DNA of 64,000 nt from Tenodera sinensis (taxonomy: Eukaryota > Arthropoda > Insecta > Mantodea > Mantidae). The stretch is taken from assembly GCA_030765045.1 (NCBI GenBank), contig CM060964.1, positions 140,946,868 to 141,010,867 on the forward strand, written 5' to 3'. Shown here in pieces: positions 10,076 through 18,280 of this stretch; the first letter of the stretch is position 1; each line of letters starts with the position of its first letter. The notes beneath the pieces were generated by a model. That model was not told the origin of the DNA. It searched no databases and worked only from the letters and a program-made list of their open reading frames with translations. The position numbers and the translations under genes were made by a program.

Positions 10076-12757
10076 ATGGCCCACGTAAGGGGAGGCACAA
10101 CTTTAACTCGCGCACTACTGTGGAATGCAGATGGCATCCACAGGAAGCAACACGAACTTGAAAACTACCTACGGCGTAACAAAATTGACGTCGCATTCAT
10201 CTGCGAAACAAAATTAAAGCACGAGCACACTTTTAAGCTCCAGGGGTATCAAATCTTTGTGAACGACAGAATTGGCAGACAAGGGGGAGGGACTGCTATT
10301 TTGCTTAGAAATACTATTGCTCATGCTTCTGTTACGTTGCCTGTAATGGCAGCGTTAGAGTGCACAGCACTTAAAACACGTGTAAATAGTAAAACGGTTA
10401 TGCTGGTAGCACTTTATCGGCCCCCTAACTCCCCAGACTTTACACAAGACCTCGAGCAGATCCTCGCTTTAGAGGAGCACGTTATAATTGCAGGAGATTT
10501 CAATGCCCGGCACCCCTGGTGGTTTTCACGCCGGGCAAACGCGGCGGGAAATCTCCTGGTTGAATTTATAACTGATAATGATGACATTGAGGTACATCTT
10601 CCCCCAGAACCCACTTTTTGGCATCGATCAGGGCACTTTGACGCTGAGATTTTGGACATCGTACTAACAAAAAATGCGACACTGTTAAATAACTTTACTG
10701 TTTATCACAGCCTGAACTCCGACCATCTTCCTGTGCATTTCGACATACAGGGTGGCATTTCAGCTAGTGCCTCTGGCCCTCAAAGTAGAGCTGAGACCGA
10801 CTGGAATAAGTTCACCATTGAAATGCACGGGATGGCGCAACCCAGACTGTCATACTATAGCGAGGCAGACATAGATGTCGCCATTGAAAACTTTACTGCC
10901 TCGCTACACACAGCCAAGAGAAATGCTACCACATACACCACAAGACCACCCGGTTTTTGCACGTACCCCGAGGTAGAGCAACTCATTGCGCGGAGACGAC
11001 GCTTGACAAAATTGTGGCGATACACCCGTCAGCCTGAATATAAAGTGCTAGCAAAATGGCTACGCAACATCATTCGGCAACAAATTAAAATCAATAAAAC
11101 TGAACAATGGGAAAACAAAATGCTGAGTACCACACATTCGGACTCTTCTTTGTGGAAATTACTCAAGGCTTTCAAAGTTTCCACGAGCGTCAACTCCGCA
11201 ACTGAGGCGCTGCACACTCAAAGCGGCTTGCACTTCTCCGCAGAGGAGAAAGCCGAGGTCTTCGCTGACTGTCTCCAAGACAGATTCACCGAAAACACAG
11301 TGACCAACTGTGAAATAGAACGGGAGGTCCAGACATGGGTACAAACCTGGGTGGCGCAGAAGCAAGAGCAACAACTACCCACCATAACACCGCAGGAAAT
11401 TTACAAGCTCATTAGGAAATTGCCTAATGGGAAAGCTGCCGGTCCAGACAAAGTGACTAATGAGGAACTTAAGCATCTCCCGAGAAAAGCTCTGGTGCAA
11501 CTAACAAAGATATTTAACGCCTGTTTGCAGCAAGGCTATTTCCCCTCTACTTGGAAACGAGCTAAGGTTATCATGCTCCCAAAGCAAGGGAAAAGCACCA
11601 GACAACCGCAAAACTACCGTCCCATTAGTCTTTTGTCTACTATTGGTAATCTGCTGGAAAAATGTATCCTTTCTCGGCTTCAAAAACAAGTCTCGGCAAC
11701 ACATGAACTCTCAAATTCACAGTTTGGCTTTAGAAAAGGACATTCCACTGAACTACAGCTCCTCAGACTAACTGATGACGTAACAGAGCAATTTAACAAT
11801 GGGGCTTCAACGTTGGCGCTATTTCTGGACGTAGAAGCTGCATTTGACCGTTGCTGGCACAATGGCCTTATTTATAAACTGCACCACAATTTCCCGGCTC
11901 TTCAAAATTATCTATACTTGCTGCACAATTTTCTAGAAAATCGGCAGTTTTACGTCCAAGTAGGCCGCTCCTCCTCACGGGAGCGAGTGATGCGGGCTGG
12001 CGTCCCACAAGGGGCAATAATGTCCCCTTTTCTGTATATATTGTTCACCAATGATTTCCCAGTGGACGCCAGATGCAAGGTCGCCATGTATGCTGACGAC
12101 ACTGCAATATACAACCACCATAGAAATCCACGTTTCGGCCTTGCAGAAATGCAACGTTATGTGAACAACTTCCTCTCATGGCAACATGACTGGAAAATCA
12201 AAATTAATCCCGACAAATGCCAGCTGATTCATTTTTCTAAGCGGCGTCACACTTTGGCAACGGACCTAACGGTCGGTGGTCAAATATTGCACTGCCGTCA
12301 GCAAGTTAAATACTTAGGTGTCACCTTGGACCGCACAATGTGTTGGTCCACCCACATAAAAAATAGCGCCAATAAAGGCAGACAGCGGCTAAAGTTGTGC
12401 GCCCCCATCTTCCGTAGTAAACAGTTGCGACTAAAGTCAAAACTTATACTATATAGGTCATTTATTCTCTCGGTGGTCCTGTATGCATGTGTGGCCTGGG
12501 CTAATGCCTCCAAAACTGCCCTCAAACAACTCCAAACCCTCCAAAACCTCTCCCTCAGAAAAATCCTCTCTACTCCACTCCTCACCACCACCCAAACTCT
12601 TCACCTCGAAACTCATATCCCGTTCATCCCGGAGGCAATAGACAAAAGAGCAATGGCGGCATGGACGCGCATTAGGAACCACGAAAATGACGTGATCGCT
12701 AACATCGGCAAAGGCGAGCCGAAGCACCGCAAGCATACTAGGATAAAAATGTTCTAG
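10076..12757 (+). CDS. Jockey-clade LINE ORF2: endonuclease-reverse transcriptase, intact
   Basis: An uninterrupted 893-codon frame starts at an ATG directly abutting the ORF1 stop (TAA at 10073-10075). Residues about 10-225 form an exonuclease-endonuclease-phosphatase domain: WNADG, ICETKLK, GGGTAILL, AGDFNARHPWW (D at 141) and SDHLPV (D216-H217). The reverse transcriptase spans roughly 430-700, with FRKGHSTE, motif A LFLDVEAAFD (D585), AGVPQGAIMSP and the catalytic YADD at 672-675. A post-RT block (LYACVAWANASK) follows. In this family the endonuclease nicks chromosomal DNA and the RT primes cDNA from the nick. All catalytic residues I can check are present, so it may be recently active or able to act in trans. 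The upstream ORF1 is truncated. Confidence 0.93.
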   Translation: MAHVRGGTTLTRALLWNADGIHRKQHELENYLRRNKIDVAFICETKLKHEHTFKLQGYQIFVNDRIGRQGGGTAILLRNTIAHASVTLPVMAALECTALKTRVNSKTVMLVALYRPPNSPDFTQDLEQILALEEHVIIAGDFNARHPWWFSRRANAAGNLLVEFITDNDDIEVHLPPEPTFWHRSGHFDAEILDIVLTKNATLLNNFTVYHSLNSDHLPVHFDIQGGISASASGPQSRAETDWNKFTIEMHGMAQPRLSYYSEADIDVAIENFTASLHTAKRNATTYTTRPPGFCTYPEVEQLIARRRRLTKLWRYTRQPEYKVLAKWLRNIIRQQIKINKTEQWENKMLSTTHSDSSLWKLLKAFKVSTSVNSATEALHTQSGLHFSAEEKAEVFADCLQDRFTENTVTNCEIEREVQTWVQTWVAQKQEQQLPTITPQEIYKLIRKLPNGKAAGPDKVTNEELKHLPRKALVQLTKIFNACLQQGYFPSTWKRAKVIMLPKQGKSTRQPQNYRPISLLSTIGNLLEKCILSRLQKQVSATHELSNSQFGFRKGHSTELQLLRLTDDVTEQFNNGASTLALFLDVEAAFDRCWHNGLIYKLHHNFPALQNYLYLLHNFLENRQFYVQVGRSSSRERVMRAGVPQGAIMSPFLYILFTNDFPVDARCKVAMYADDTAIYNHHRNPRFGLAEMQRYVNNFLSWQHDWKIKINPDKCQLIHFSKRRHTLATDLTVGGQILHCRQQVKYLGVTLDRTMCWSTHIKNSANKGRQRLKLCAPIFRSKQLRLKSKLILYRSFILSVVLYACVAWANASKTALKQLQTLQNLSLRKILSTPLLTTTQTLHLETHIPFIPEAIDKRAMAAWTRIRNHENDVIANIGKGEPKHRKHTRIKMF

Positions 12758-13230
12758 AAGCGGCTCGGCTCGCCGACTAATGCGCGTCCACGCAACCTCG
12801 TTCCTAAGCCACATACATGTTCCAGCAGAGGCCCTCGCCTCGGAAAATATTCAGGAGCTGCCACCGCGGGACAGTGTATATAGTGTCAAAACTGTAAATA
12901 GTGTTGTGCGCTGGGACGCATATTTCTGGTGTGCCCAGTGAAGATGTGTGTGTGTGTACGAGTGTGTGTGTGGGTGAATGCGTGCGTGTATGTGTCTGTA
13001 TATAATTTGTAAATATGTACATATGTATATATAACCCAAAGACGAAACAGACAAAAGACAAAAGAAAACTATTCTTCGTGACCTAGAGATGGTCACCGTA
13101 TGGGTTTTTGTATATAGCGAAAACTGTAAATATGAACAAAGTCAACTGTAAATCAATGTAAATATAGCCTGTAAGCCGGGCCCAATGTACCGGCACCAGG
13201 CCAATACTTTTACAATAAATAACTTGAACT
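12758..13230 (+). mobile_element. LINE 3' UTR with TG-rich tract and repeated tail
   Basis: Non-coding sequence after the ORF2 stop. It holds a TG-rich microsatellite at 12945-12985 and ends AATAAATAACTTGAACTTGA, an AATAAA signal followed by AACTTG units. A short tandem tail of this sort is a common 3' terminus of Jockey-clade LINEs. Confidence 0.7.
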
Positions 13231-13490
13231 TGAACTTGATCCCCAGTGTAACAAACATCCCTGTTGAGACCTTATCGAAACCATCGCGCAGGTTAAGCCG
13301 TATAACGCCTAGGTACTGTGGTAATGACACTCGGGCGGGGGAAACATCATCCCCGCTCGACTCGAACTGCCTCTGGTAACGGTCATTTTTCATTCTGACG
13401 AAGGCCATAGAGTCTACAATGGCCAAAAGCTCAATGTTTTTAAACCTCACACGGCTGATCACCCGTGAAGCTGTAATAAATAACGCGCGC
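13231..13490 (+). repeat. LINE 3'-terminal fragment carrying the conserved hairpin
   Basis: The last 45 bp (about 13438-13482) match the terminus of the minus-strand LINE at 3105-3150, in opposite orientation. They contain a CACGG/CCGTG stem and then AATAAATAA. The rest of the segment does not match the other 3' UTR. A 106-codon minus-strand frame covers it (13142-13462), but I recognise nothing in it. Confidence 0.45.
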
Positions 13491-13549
13491 CGTGAAAGCT
13501 TTAAATCTTACACTAAATTATGAATGTGTTAGATTATTTTTCAAGTAAA

Positions 13550-14147
13550 ATGCATGTAAGGCAGTAAAAGAAACAGCTAAGGCTATCGGTTGTTCAGAAG
13601 CAGTAGCGTATACGATTAAAAAGTAAGTAATGAAAGGACCTCTAAGAACGCCATCGAAAAAGAGAGCAAAAAGGGCGGGAAATTAAAAAAAACGCTAGTT
13701 TAACGCAATATGATGGAATAGTGCAAGGTGGAGTGCGGCAAATTGTTCATTCTTTACTGTTTGCAAGTGTTCCACCCTAGGTGAATATATTTTGTCATGG
13801 GTCAACAGTGGTGAGACCCTACCAAATTTCTCAAGTGCCACTCTTAGTCGGTTCTTACATGATTTGGGGTTCGAATATGAAAGAAGGGGTAACAAGTGCA
13901 TATTAATAGAAAGAGACGATACCATCAGATGGTGACTTAAATATCTAAAAGATATAAAAAGGTTTAGGGACCAGGGGAAATCCATTGTTTATACAGACGA
14001 GTCATTTGTAAATTTAGGTCATACAGTAACAAGGGCATGGAGGGATACCAAAGTTAAAAGTGCCCATCAAGCAGCAATTGAAGGACTAAGTACAGGACTC
14101 AGGCCACCTCGGGGTCGCCGCGGAGAAAGATTCGCAACTACTACATG
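13550..14147 (+). pseudogene. IS630/Tc1-like DDE transposase relic
   Basis: Plus-strand translation gives an N-terminal helix-turn-helix-like stretch (VKETAKAIGCSEA near 13563), then after several stops a block starting about 13945 reading YLKDIKRFRDQGKSIVYTDE followed by SFVNLGHTVTRAWRD. The VYTDES..H pattern is the first catalytic Asp region of the DDE_3 transposases common in insect genomes (usual form MDET.VH..H). The region carries multiple stops and shifts and lacks the remaining catalytic Asp/Glu blocks. It ends at the start of the 219-bp duplication. Non-functional; family placement rests on these two blocks. Confidence 0.55.
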
Positions 14148-14366
14148 TTGCAACACTGCACTCCATTTAACGTGTACTGTCTTCTAAGGGTGCATTGCGC
14201 TATAGTGTTAAAGATGCATCAGCTGGAACATCCACCACCACTGATATCAATGTTAGCACTGTGAATCTTGATGACAATACACCTAGTGTTAGTGCTCATG
14301 CAAACAGAAAAATATATCTTCCTTTCATAGAAGTTTGAAAACAGTGTTGTAATTAACCCTTTCATT
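14148..14366. repeat. 219-bp tandem duplication, copy 1
   Basis: Identical to the next 218 bp except for about three to four substitutions (for example GTGCATTG versus GTGGATTG). It begins TTGCAACACTGCAC and ends TTAACCCTTTCAT, the last part being the first bases of the piggyBac-type MITE. A frame without ATG (14171-14338, reading ...NRKIYLPFIEV then stop) is open in both copies, but I cannot tell whether it was ever coding. Confidence 0.95.
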
Positions 14367-14584
14367 TTGCAACACTGCACTCCATTTAACGTGTACTGTC
14401 TTCTAAGGGTGGATTGCGCTATAGTGTTAAAGATGCATCAGCTGGAGCAACCACCACCACTGATATCAATGTTAGCACTGTGAATCTTGATGACAATACA
14501 CCTAGTGTTAGTGCTCATGCAAACAGAAAAATATATCTTCCTTTCATAGAAGTTTGAAAACAGTGTTGTAATTAACCCTTTCAT
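14367..14584. repeat. 219-bp tandem duplication, copy 2
   Basis: Direct head-to-tail copy of 14148-14366. Its end runs uninterrupted into the MITE at 14576, so the original MITE insertion is represented here and copy 1 holds only a truncated piece of it. Confidence 0.95.
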
Positions 14585-15047
14585 GCCTGAATTATGTTGC
14601 TACTTATGCCGTTCTTCCTCTAATTCGAAACCGGTTTAGATTAGGTGGTCTGGGACACCTTCAGCCTGCTGGCTTGAATAGCCATGATCGTTGAGGCAAC
14701 ACGTAGTGCACTGGCCATGCACTCAAAGCCTGAAGTCGTGAGTTCGAGTCTCGGCAACCACAGTCAAATGTGCCTGTGGTAAAGGACGGGGAGGGCCCAC
14801 GTAAAATAATCGGTGTGATGGCACGCGTGGATGATGACGGGGTATCATTTGACTGCGGTTGCATGGATTTTGCTTCTTTTCTTAGAAAAAAAAACACTAC
14901 AATATAAATTGTAAAAACGTCTCAAATATGTATTTCTAATTGGTGACAGACAGTGTAACAAGAATATAGCAGAAAAAAAAAGTTAAAACTAGTACAAATA
15001 GGAAAAGAAGCCTATGTATCTTATAATACACACCAGGCATGAAAGGG
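14576..15047. mobile_element. piggyBac-type MITE with TTAA duplications
   Basis: The element begins CCCTTTCATGCCTG at 14576 and ends CAGGCATGAAAGGG at 15047, giving 14-bp perfect inverted repeats. Both sides are flanked by TTAA (14572-14575 and 15048-15051). CCC-type ends and a TTAA target are diagnostic of the piggyBac superfamily. The 472-bp body has no transposase, so it is non-autonomous. Part of the interior is a tRNA-like SINE. Confidence 0.85.
14640..14885 (+). mobile_element. tRNA-derived SINE-like segment inside the MITE
   Basis: A pol III B-box-like sequence (GAGTTCGAGTCTC near 14742) lies about 50 bp after a weak A-box-like region, followed by a unique body and an A-rich end (14886-14893). 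This is the layout of a tRNA-head SINE inserted in the MITE. No target duplication was found, so the boundaries are approximate. Confidence 0.4.
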
Positions 15048-15159
15048 TTAATTTAATTTAAAAGGTGAGTCAATTAATAACACTGAACAACACTTACAAC
15101 ATAATTTTCCGGAATGCTCTTCGAAGGTTAACTTTCCTCCATTATCAACCGGACAATAA

Positions 15160-15610
15160 GTGGGTTTCATGGTGCGGATGGCGATGCTTCTTCTGGTGTC
15201 TCTTTTGGTAACGGTTCAATGAACATGTTGAAAATATCATTCTGAGGAATGTCGAAATTAAATACTCGGTTTCTATTTTTTAAAATGAAGATTTGTTCCC
15301 ATATGGACAGTTCTTGTTTTCCGGTTATGTGTTTGAGAAGTTTTGGTTCTAGCTTTATGTCATGATTTTTTGTCCAAAAGTGAAACACAACTGCTTATTT
15401 TTCTAATTGTTTACTCTTGATGTTCCTAACGTGTTCCTTGGATCTAATTTCTAAATTTCTTTTGGTTTTTCCTATGTATATTTCATTACAATCACTGCAT
15501 TCAATTTGGTATGTGCCAGATTTTTTGTTAGGTGGAATAGCAACTTTGATGTTTGAAAGTAGCAGGTTTTTTTATGGAGTAATGGTTTACTGGTGCTAGC
15601 TGAATGTTGT
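15160..15610 (-). pseudogene. Penelope-like element GIY-YIG endonuclease fragment
   Basis: Minus-strand translation gives PPNKKSGTYQIECSDCNEIY followed by IGK near 15470-15530, the GIY-YIG nuclease signature with the CxxC insertion seen in Penelope-like retroelements. Further on (15167-15388) comes FWTKNHDIKLEPKLLKHI and a Glu-containing helix (LSIWEQIFILK), the second conserved block of that nuclease. Frames change at least once. Only the C-terminal nuclease region is present; the reverse transcriptase was not found nearby. In intact elements this domain cuts target DNA to prime reverse transcription. Confidence 0.75.
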
Positions 15611-15772
15611 ATTCTTTGAACACAATATATTTTTGATCTTGGCAAATCTTGAGAGTGGCCCTTCCAAACCAATCCTTCCAAAGTTTCCCCAAAGAGATAA
15701 TGCTGGTGTAAGGAGAATTTTGACAACTTCATGGTACAGTGGATATGAATGGATAGAATACAGCATGAAGAG

Positions 15773-16117
15773 GTCATCTCTTTAGCACAGTGGTAGCACT
15801 GCTACTTACCAAGCGAGGGACCCAGGTTCGATTGCCGGTACCAGCATCGGGATTTTCTCCTGCTGGGAGACCTGGTCTGGGGTGTACTCAGCCTCGTTAG
15901 GTCCCTGATGGCCCAATTGAGGAGCTACTTGACTGAAAAGTAGTGGACCCTGGTTGAGAAGACTGCATAACCAGATGGGAGGAACCAGGATGCTGACTAC
16001 GTCCCACCTCCAGTACTGCACCCCACCTGTGATACCTGTGATAGGCAAAGGTGGGGGACGCAATTATCAGGTGGTAGGCCTTGGTCTTGGCCCAGATGGG
16101 CTGTTGTGCCACAGGGT
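15773..16117 (+). mobile_element. SINE family 1, copy A
   Basis: A tRNA-like head has an A box (TAGCACAGTGGTAGCAC near 15782) and a B box (GGTTCGATTGCC near 15833). The body matches, in opposite orientation, the element at 27017-27365, ending in both with a GCCTTGG...GGGCTGT..TG(T/C)GCC..G block. Imperfect direct repeats (TACAGCATGAAGAG at 15759-15772 and TACAGTGTGAAGAA at 16118-16131) are the likely target duplication. Confidence 0.8.
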
Positions 16118-16131
16118 TACAGTGTGAAGAA

Positions 16132-16546
16132 ATGTGTTGTATTTTGTTTTCCTTCTAGAAGTTTTCGAGTTGTGGTAAAGAATGTATAGACAGTATTTAC
16201 TTGCATAATTTCCCTCTTTTTTCAAAGTTTTAGGACAAAAAACATAAGCAAGAAAATTGGGATAAATAAATCAAATAGGTACCTAGAATGAAAAAAAAAA
16301 AGAAAAAAAAAATTTAATAAGAGTTATACACAGAAATACAACAGTCGATGTACTTTCGTGATACTTCCATGTTTATTATGTAGCCATGTTGGTACCATGA
16401 CCGACCATGGACTTACTCCTGCAACATCGAAACACGGAACAGTGATAAATATCACGAATGGAATGTTCATTAAGCTTAGCCATATATTCTCGTACATACC
16501 TAAATAAAAATAAACATACCTTTTTATTCTGTACCACTTTTATCTG
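16132..16546. other. non-coding DNA, nothing recognised
   Basis: A+T-rich sequence with an A-rich tract near 16290-16316 and no motif-bearing frame. Confidence 0.5.
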
Positions 16547-17030
16547 ATGATGTATCTAACTCATCAGCACCATTATTCATCATTATCATCATCAGAATCA
16601 GCATGCCATATGGTCCTCTTCCTTAGAAGAGCTCCTGGGCATTGGATTCCACACAATTTTCAGCCATTCTTTCATGACATCAGCCAATATCCATCCTTCA
16701 TGCACCCTCACAATCATACCAGGCAGAATATCACACTTTGGCACAGTTTTTCTCTTAAAAATAATAAAGGGTGGCAGCTTTCTTCCATCTGTTAGCATTG
16801 CTAGCATTACTGTGCAGTGAAGCTTTCCTGCATCCATTGTTCTAATTAAAACACTGCAAGCACCCTCCAATGTTGTATTGCGTGGCATGTCAAAAAATAC
16901 CAGCATCTGGTCTGCAGATCCTATTTTTGATAGCAGAAATTCATTTTTGTGCTGCAGCTAGATTATAAAATGATGAAATTGGATCACCTTGTCCATGTAG
17001 TGATGTGACAGACCCTGGGCTAATGTCATT
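16547..17030 (-). pseudogene. pogo/Tigger DDE transposase fragment
   Basis: Minus-strand translation begins near 16960 with NEFLLSKIGSADQMLVFFDM, the first catalytic Asp block of pogo/Tigger (DDE_1) transposases, and continues PRNTTLEGACSVLIRTMDAG then KLHCTVMLAMLTDGRKLPPF and IIFKRK. That is the classic core order of this family, related to domesticated TIGD/CENP-B/Jerky proteins. It ends at WLKIVWN before the second catalytic block. About 100 codons are open in one piece. The DNA-binding N-terminus and the rest of the catalytic core are missing. Confidence 0.85.
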
Positions 17031-18272
17031 CGTCTTCTCAAACTAAGTCTCTTCCTCAGCATAAATTACTTTTGTATGAAAACTTTCTAATACGAGTCAT
17101 AGGGGATAAATTATGTGAGTAAATATGGAATACAGTAGAGGTCATTCAAAACCAGAAGAAAATACCAGAAAAACTAAGCAAACACATGTTTAGTGTTATC
17201 TCTTATTTTCACTAATGAAATCGACTGACATTAAGCACTCTAAAGAAACTAATGAGACAGGATCTCAATAAAAATTGGCAGCATTTAAGATAATTGACAT
17301 TCTATTGTACTTAGCAAAGCAAGCTTTAGTTATGAGGACATAATGAGGGTGAAGAGTCAAGCAATAAGCTAACTTTCTAGAGCTGTGTGTAGTTTTTTCA
17401 AAACATGAAAAGTTTAAAAGTAAATTCAATTGTTATAGTAATACTGTACAGAACCAACAGTTTGAGATATGCTGTAATGAAACAGTGACAAAAATTGTTA
17501 AAGAAATTAATGGTATGGGATTTTATGCTTTTTTAATGTTTATTTTCTGAAATACAAAATTAACAAGCATGTTTAATTCTCTACAGCTTTTTATCAGGAA
17601 TGAAGAATTGGATGAAGGCATACTGCTAGAAATTGAGTTAATGGGGACATGGTAACATTGTGTAGTGCTTGGAAACAAACAGCATGGCAACATCACTAGA
17701 TGCAAAGGTTGCATCACACTGAAGTAATCTACAACTGCGCTCTGTTCTGTTTAGTATATCAATAATTACATTATTCACCGGCATCCAGGTCTTGTAACAA
17801 TGCATTTTTATGATCATTGAAACAGTATTTTACACTATTAAACGCTTATATATTGTAACATGTTAATGGGTATGAATTTTATGGAGATATCTTTGACTGT
17901 GAACATTTAAAGGGGTATATTAATTTTGGGAGGAATGATTGACAGTTGAGGTAGGCATGTCACCTGCTTTCTTTTCCGTAATTGCAATTAATATCTTATA
18001 AAGCATTCAGTTGTAAAATAGCAATCGCACTGCAGCATTCATAAGATGGCAGGAAAAGTTACAATGCTATGTGGAATAAAATGCCTAAAGGAGGAGCTTT
18101 ATCAGAAATAGATTCCATTAGTTTGTATAACTTTATATTTTGCACATGTTATATGAATAATGATGTTCCGGTTAAGAAAGAAAAAAAGAAAAGGGGAAAT
18201 AAAAAAGGAATGTTAAGAGATTCCAACTAAAGTTAGCCCACCGCTGTTGATTTCAGTTCATTTAGTCAGTTC
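17031..18272. other. non-coding DNA, nothing recognised
   Basis: A+T-rich sequence without recognisable domains or paired repeat ends up to the target duplication at 18273. Confidence 0.5.
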
Positions 18273-18280
18273 CATTATAG

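Noticed and set aside
13142..13462. 106-codon minus-strand frame as a host gene
   Set aside because: It lies across a LINE 3' end and its terminal part is the shared LINE hairpin motif; no domain recognised.
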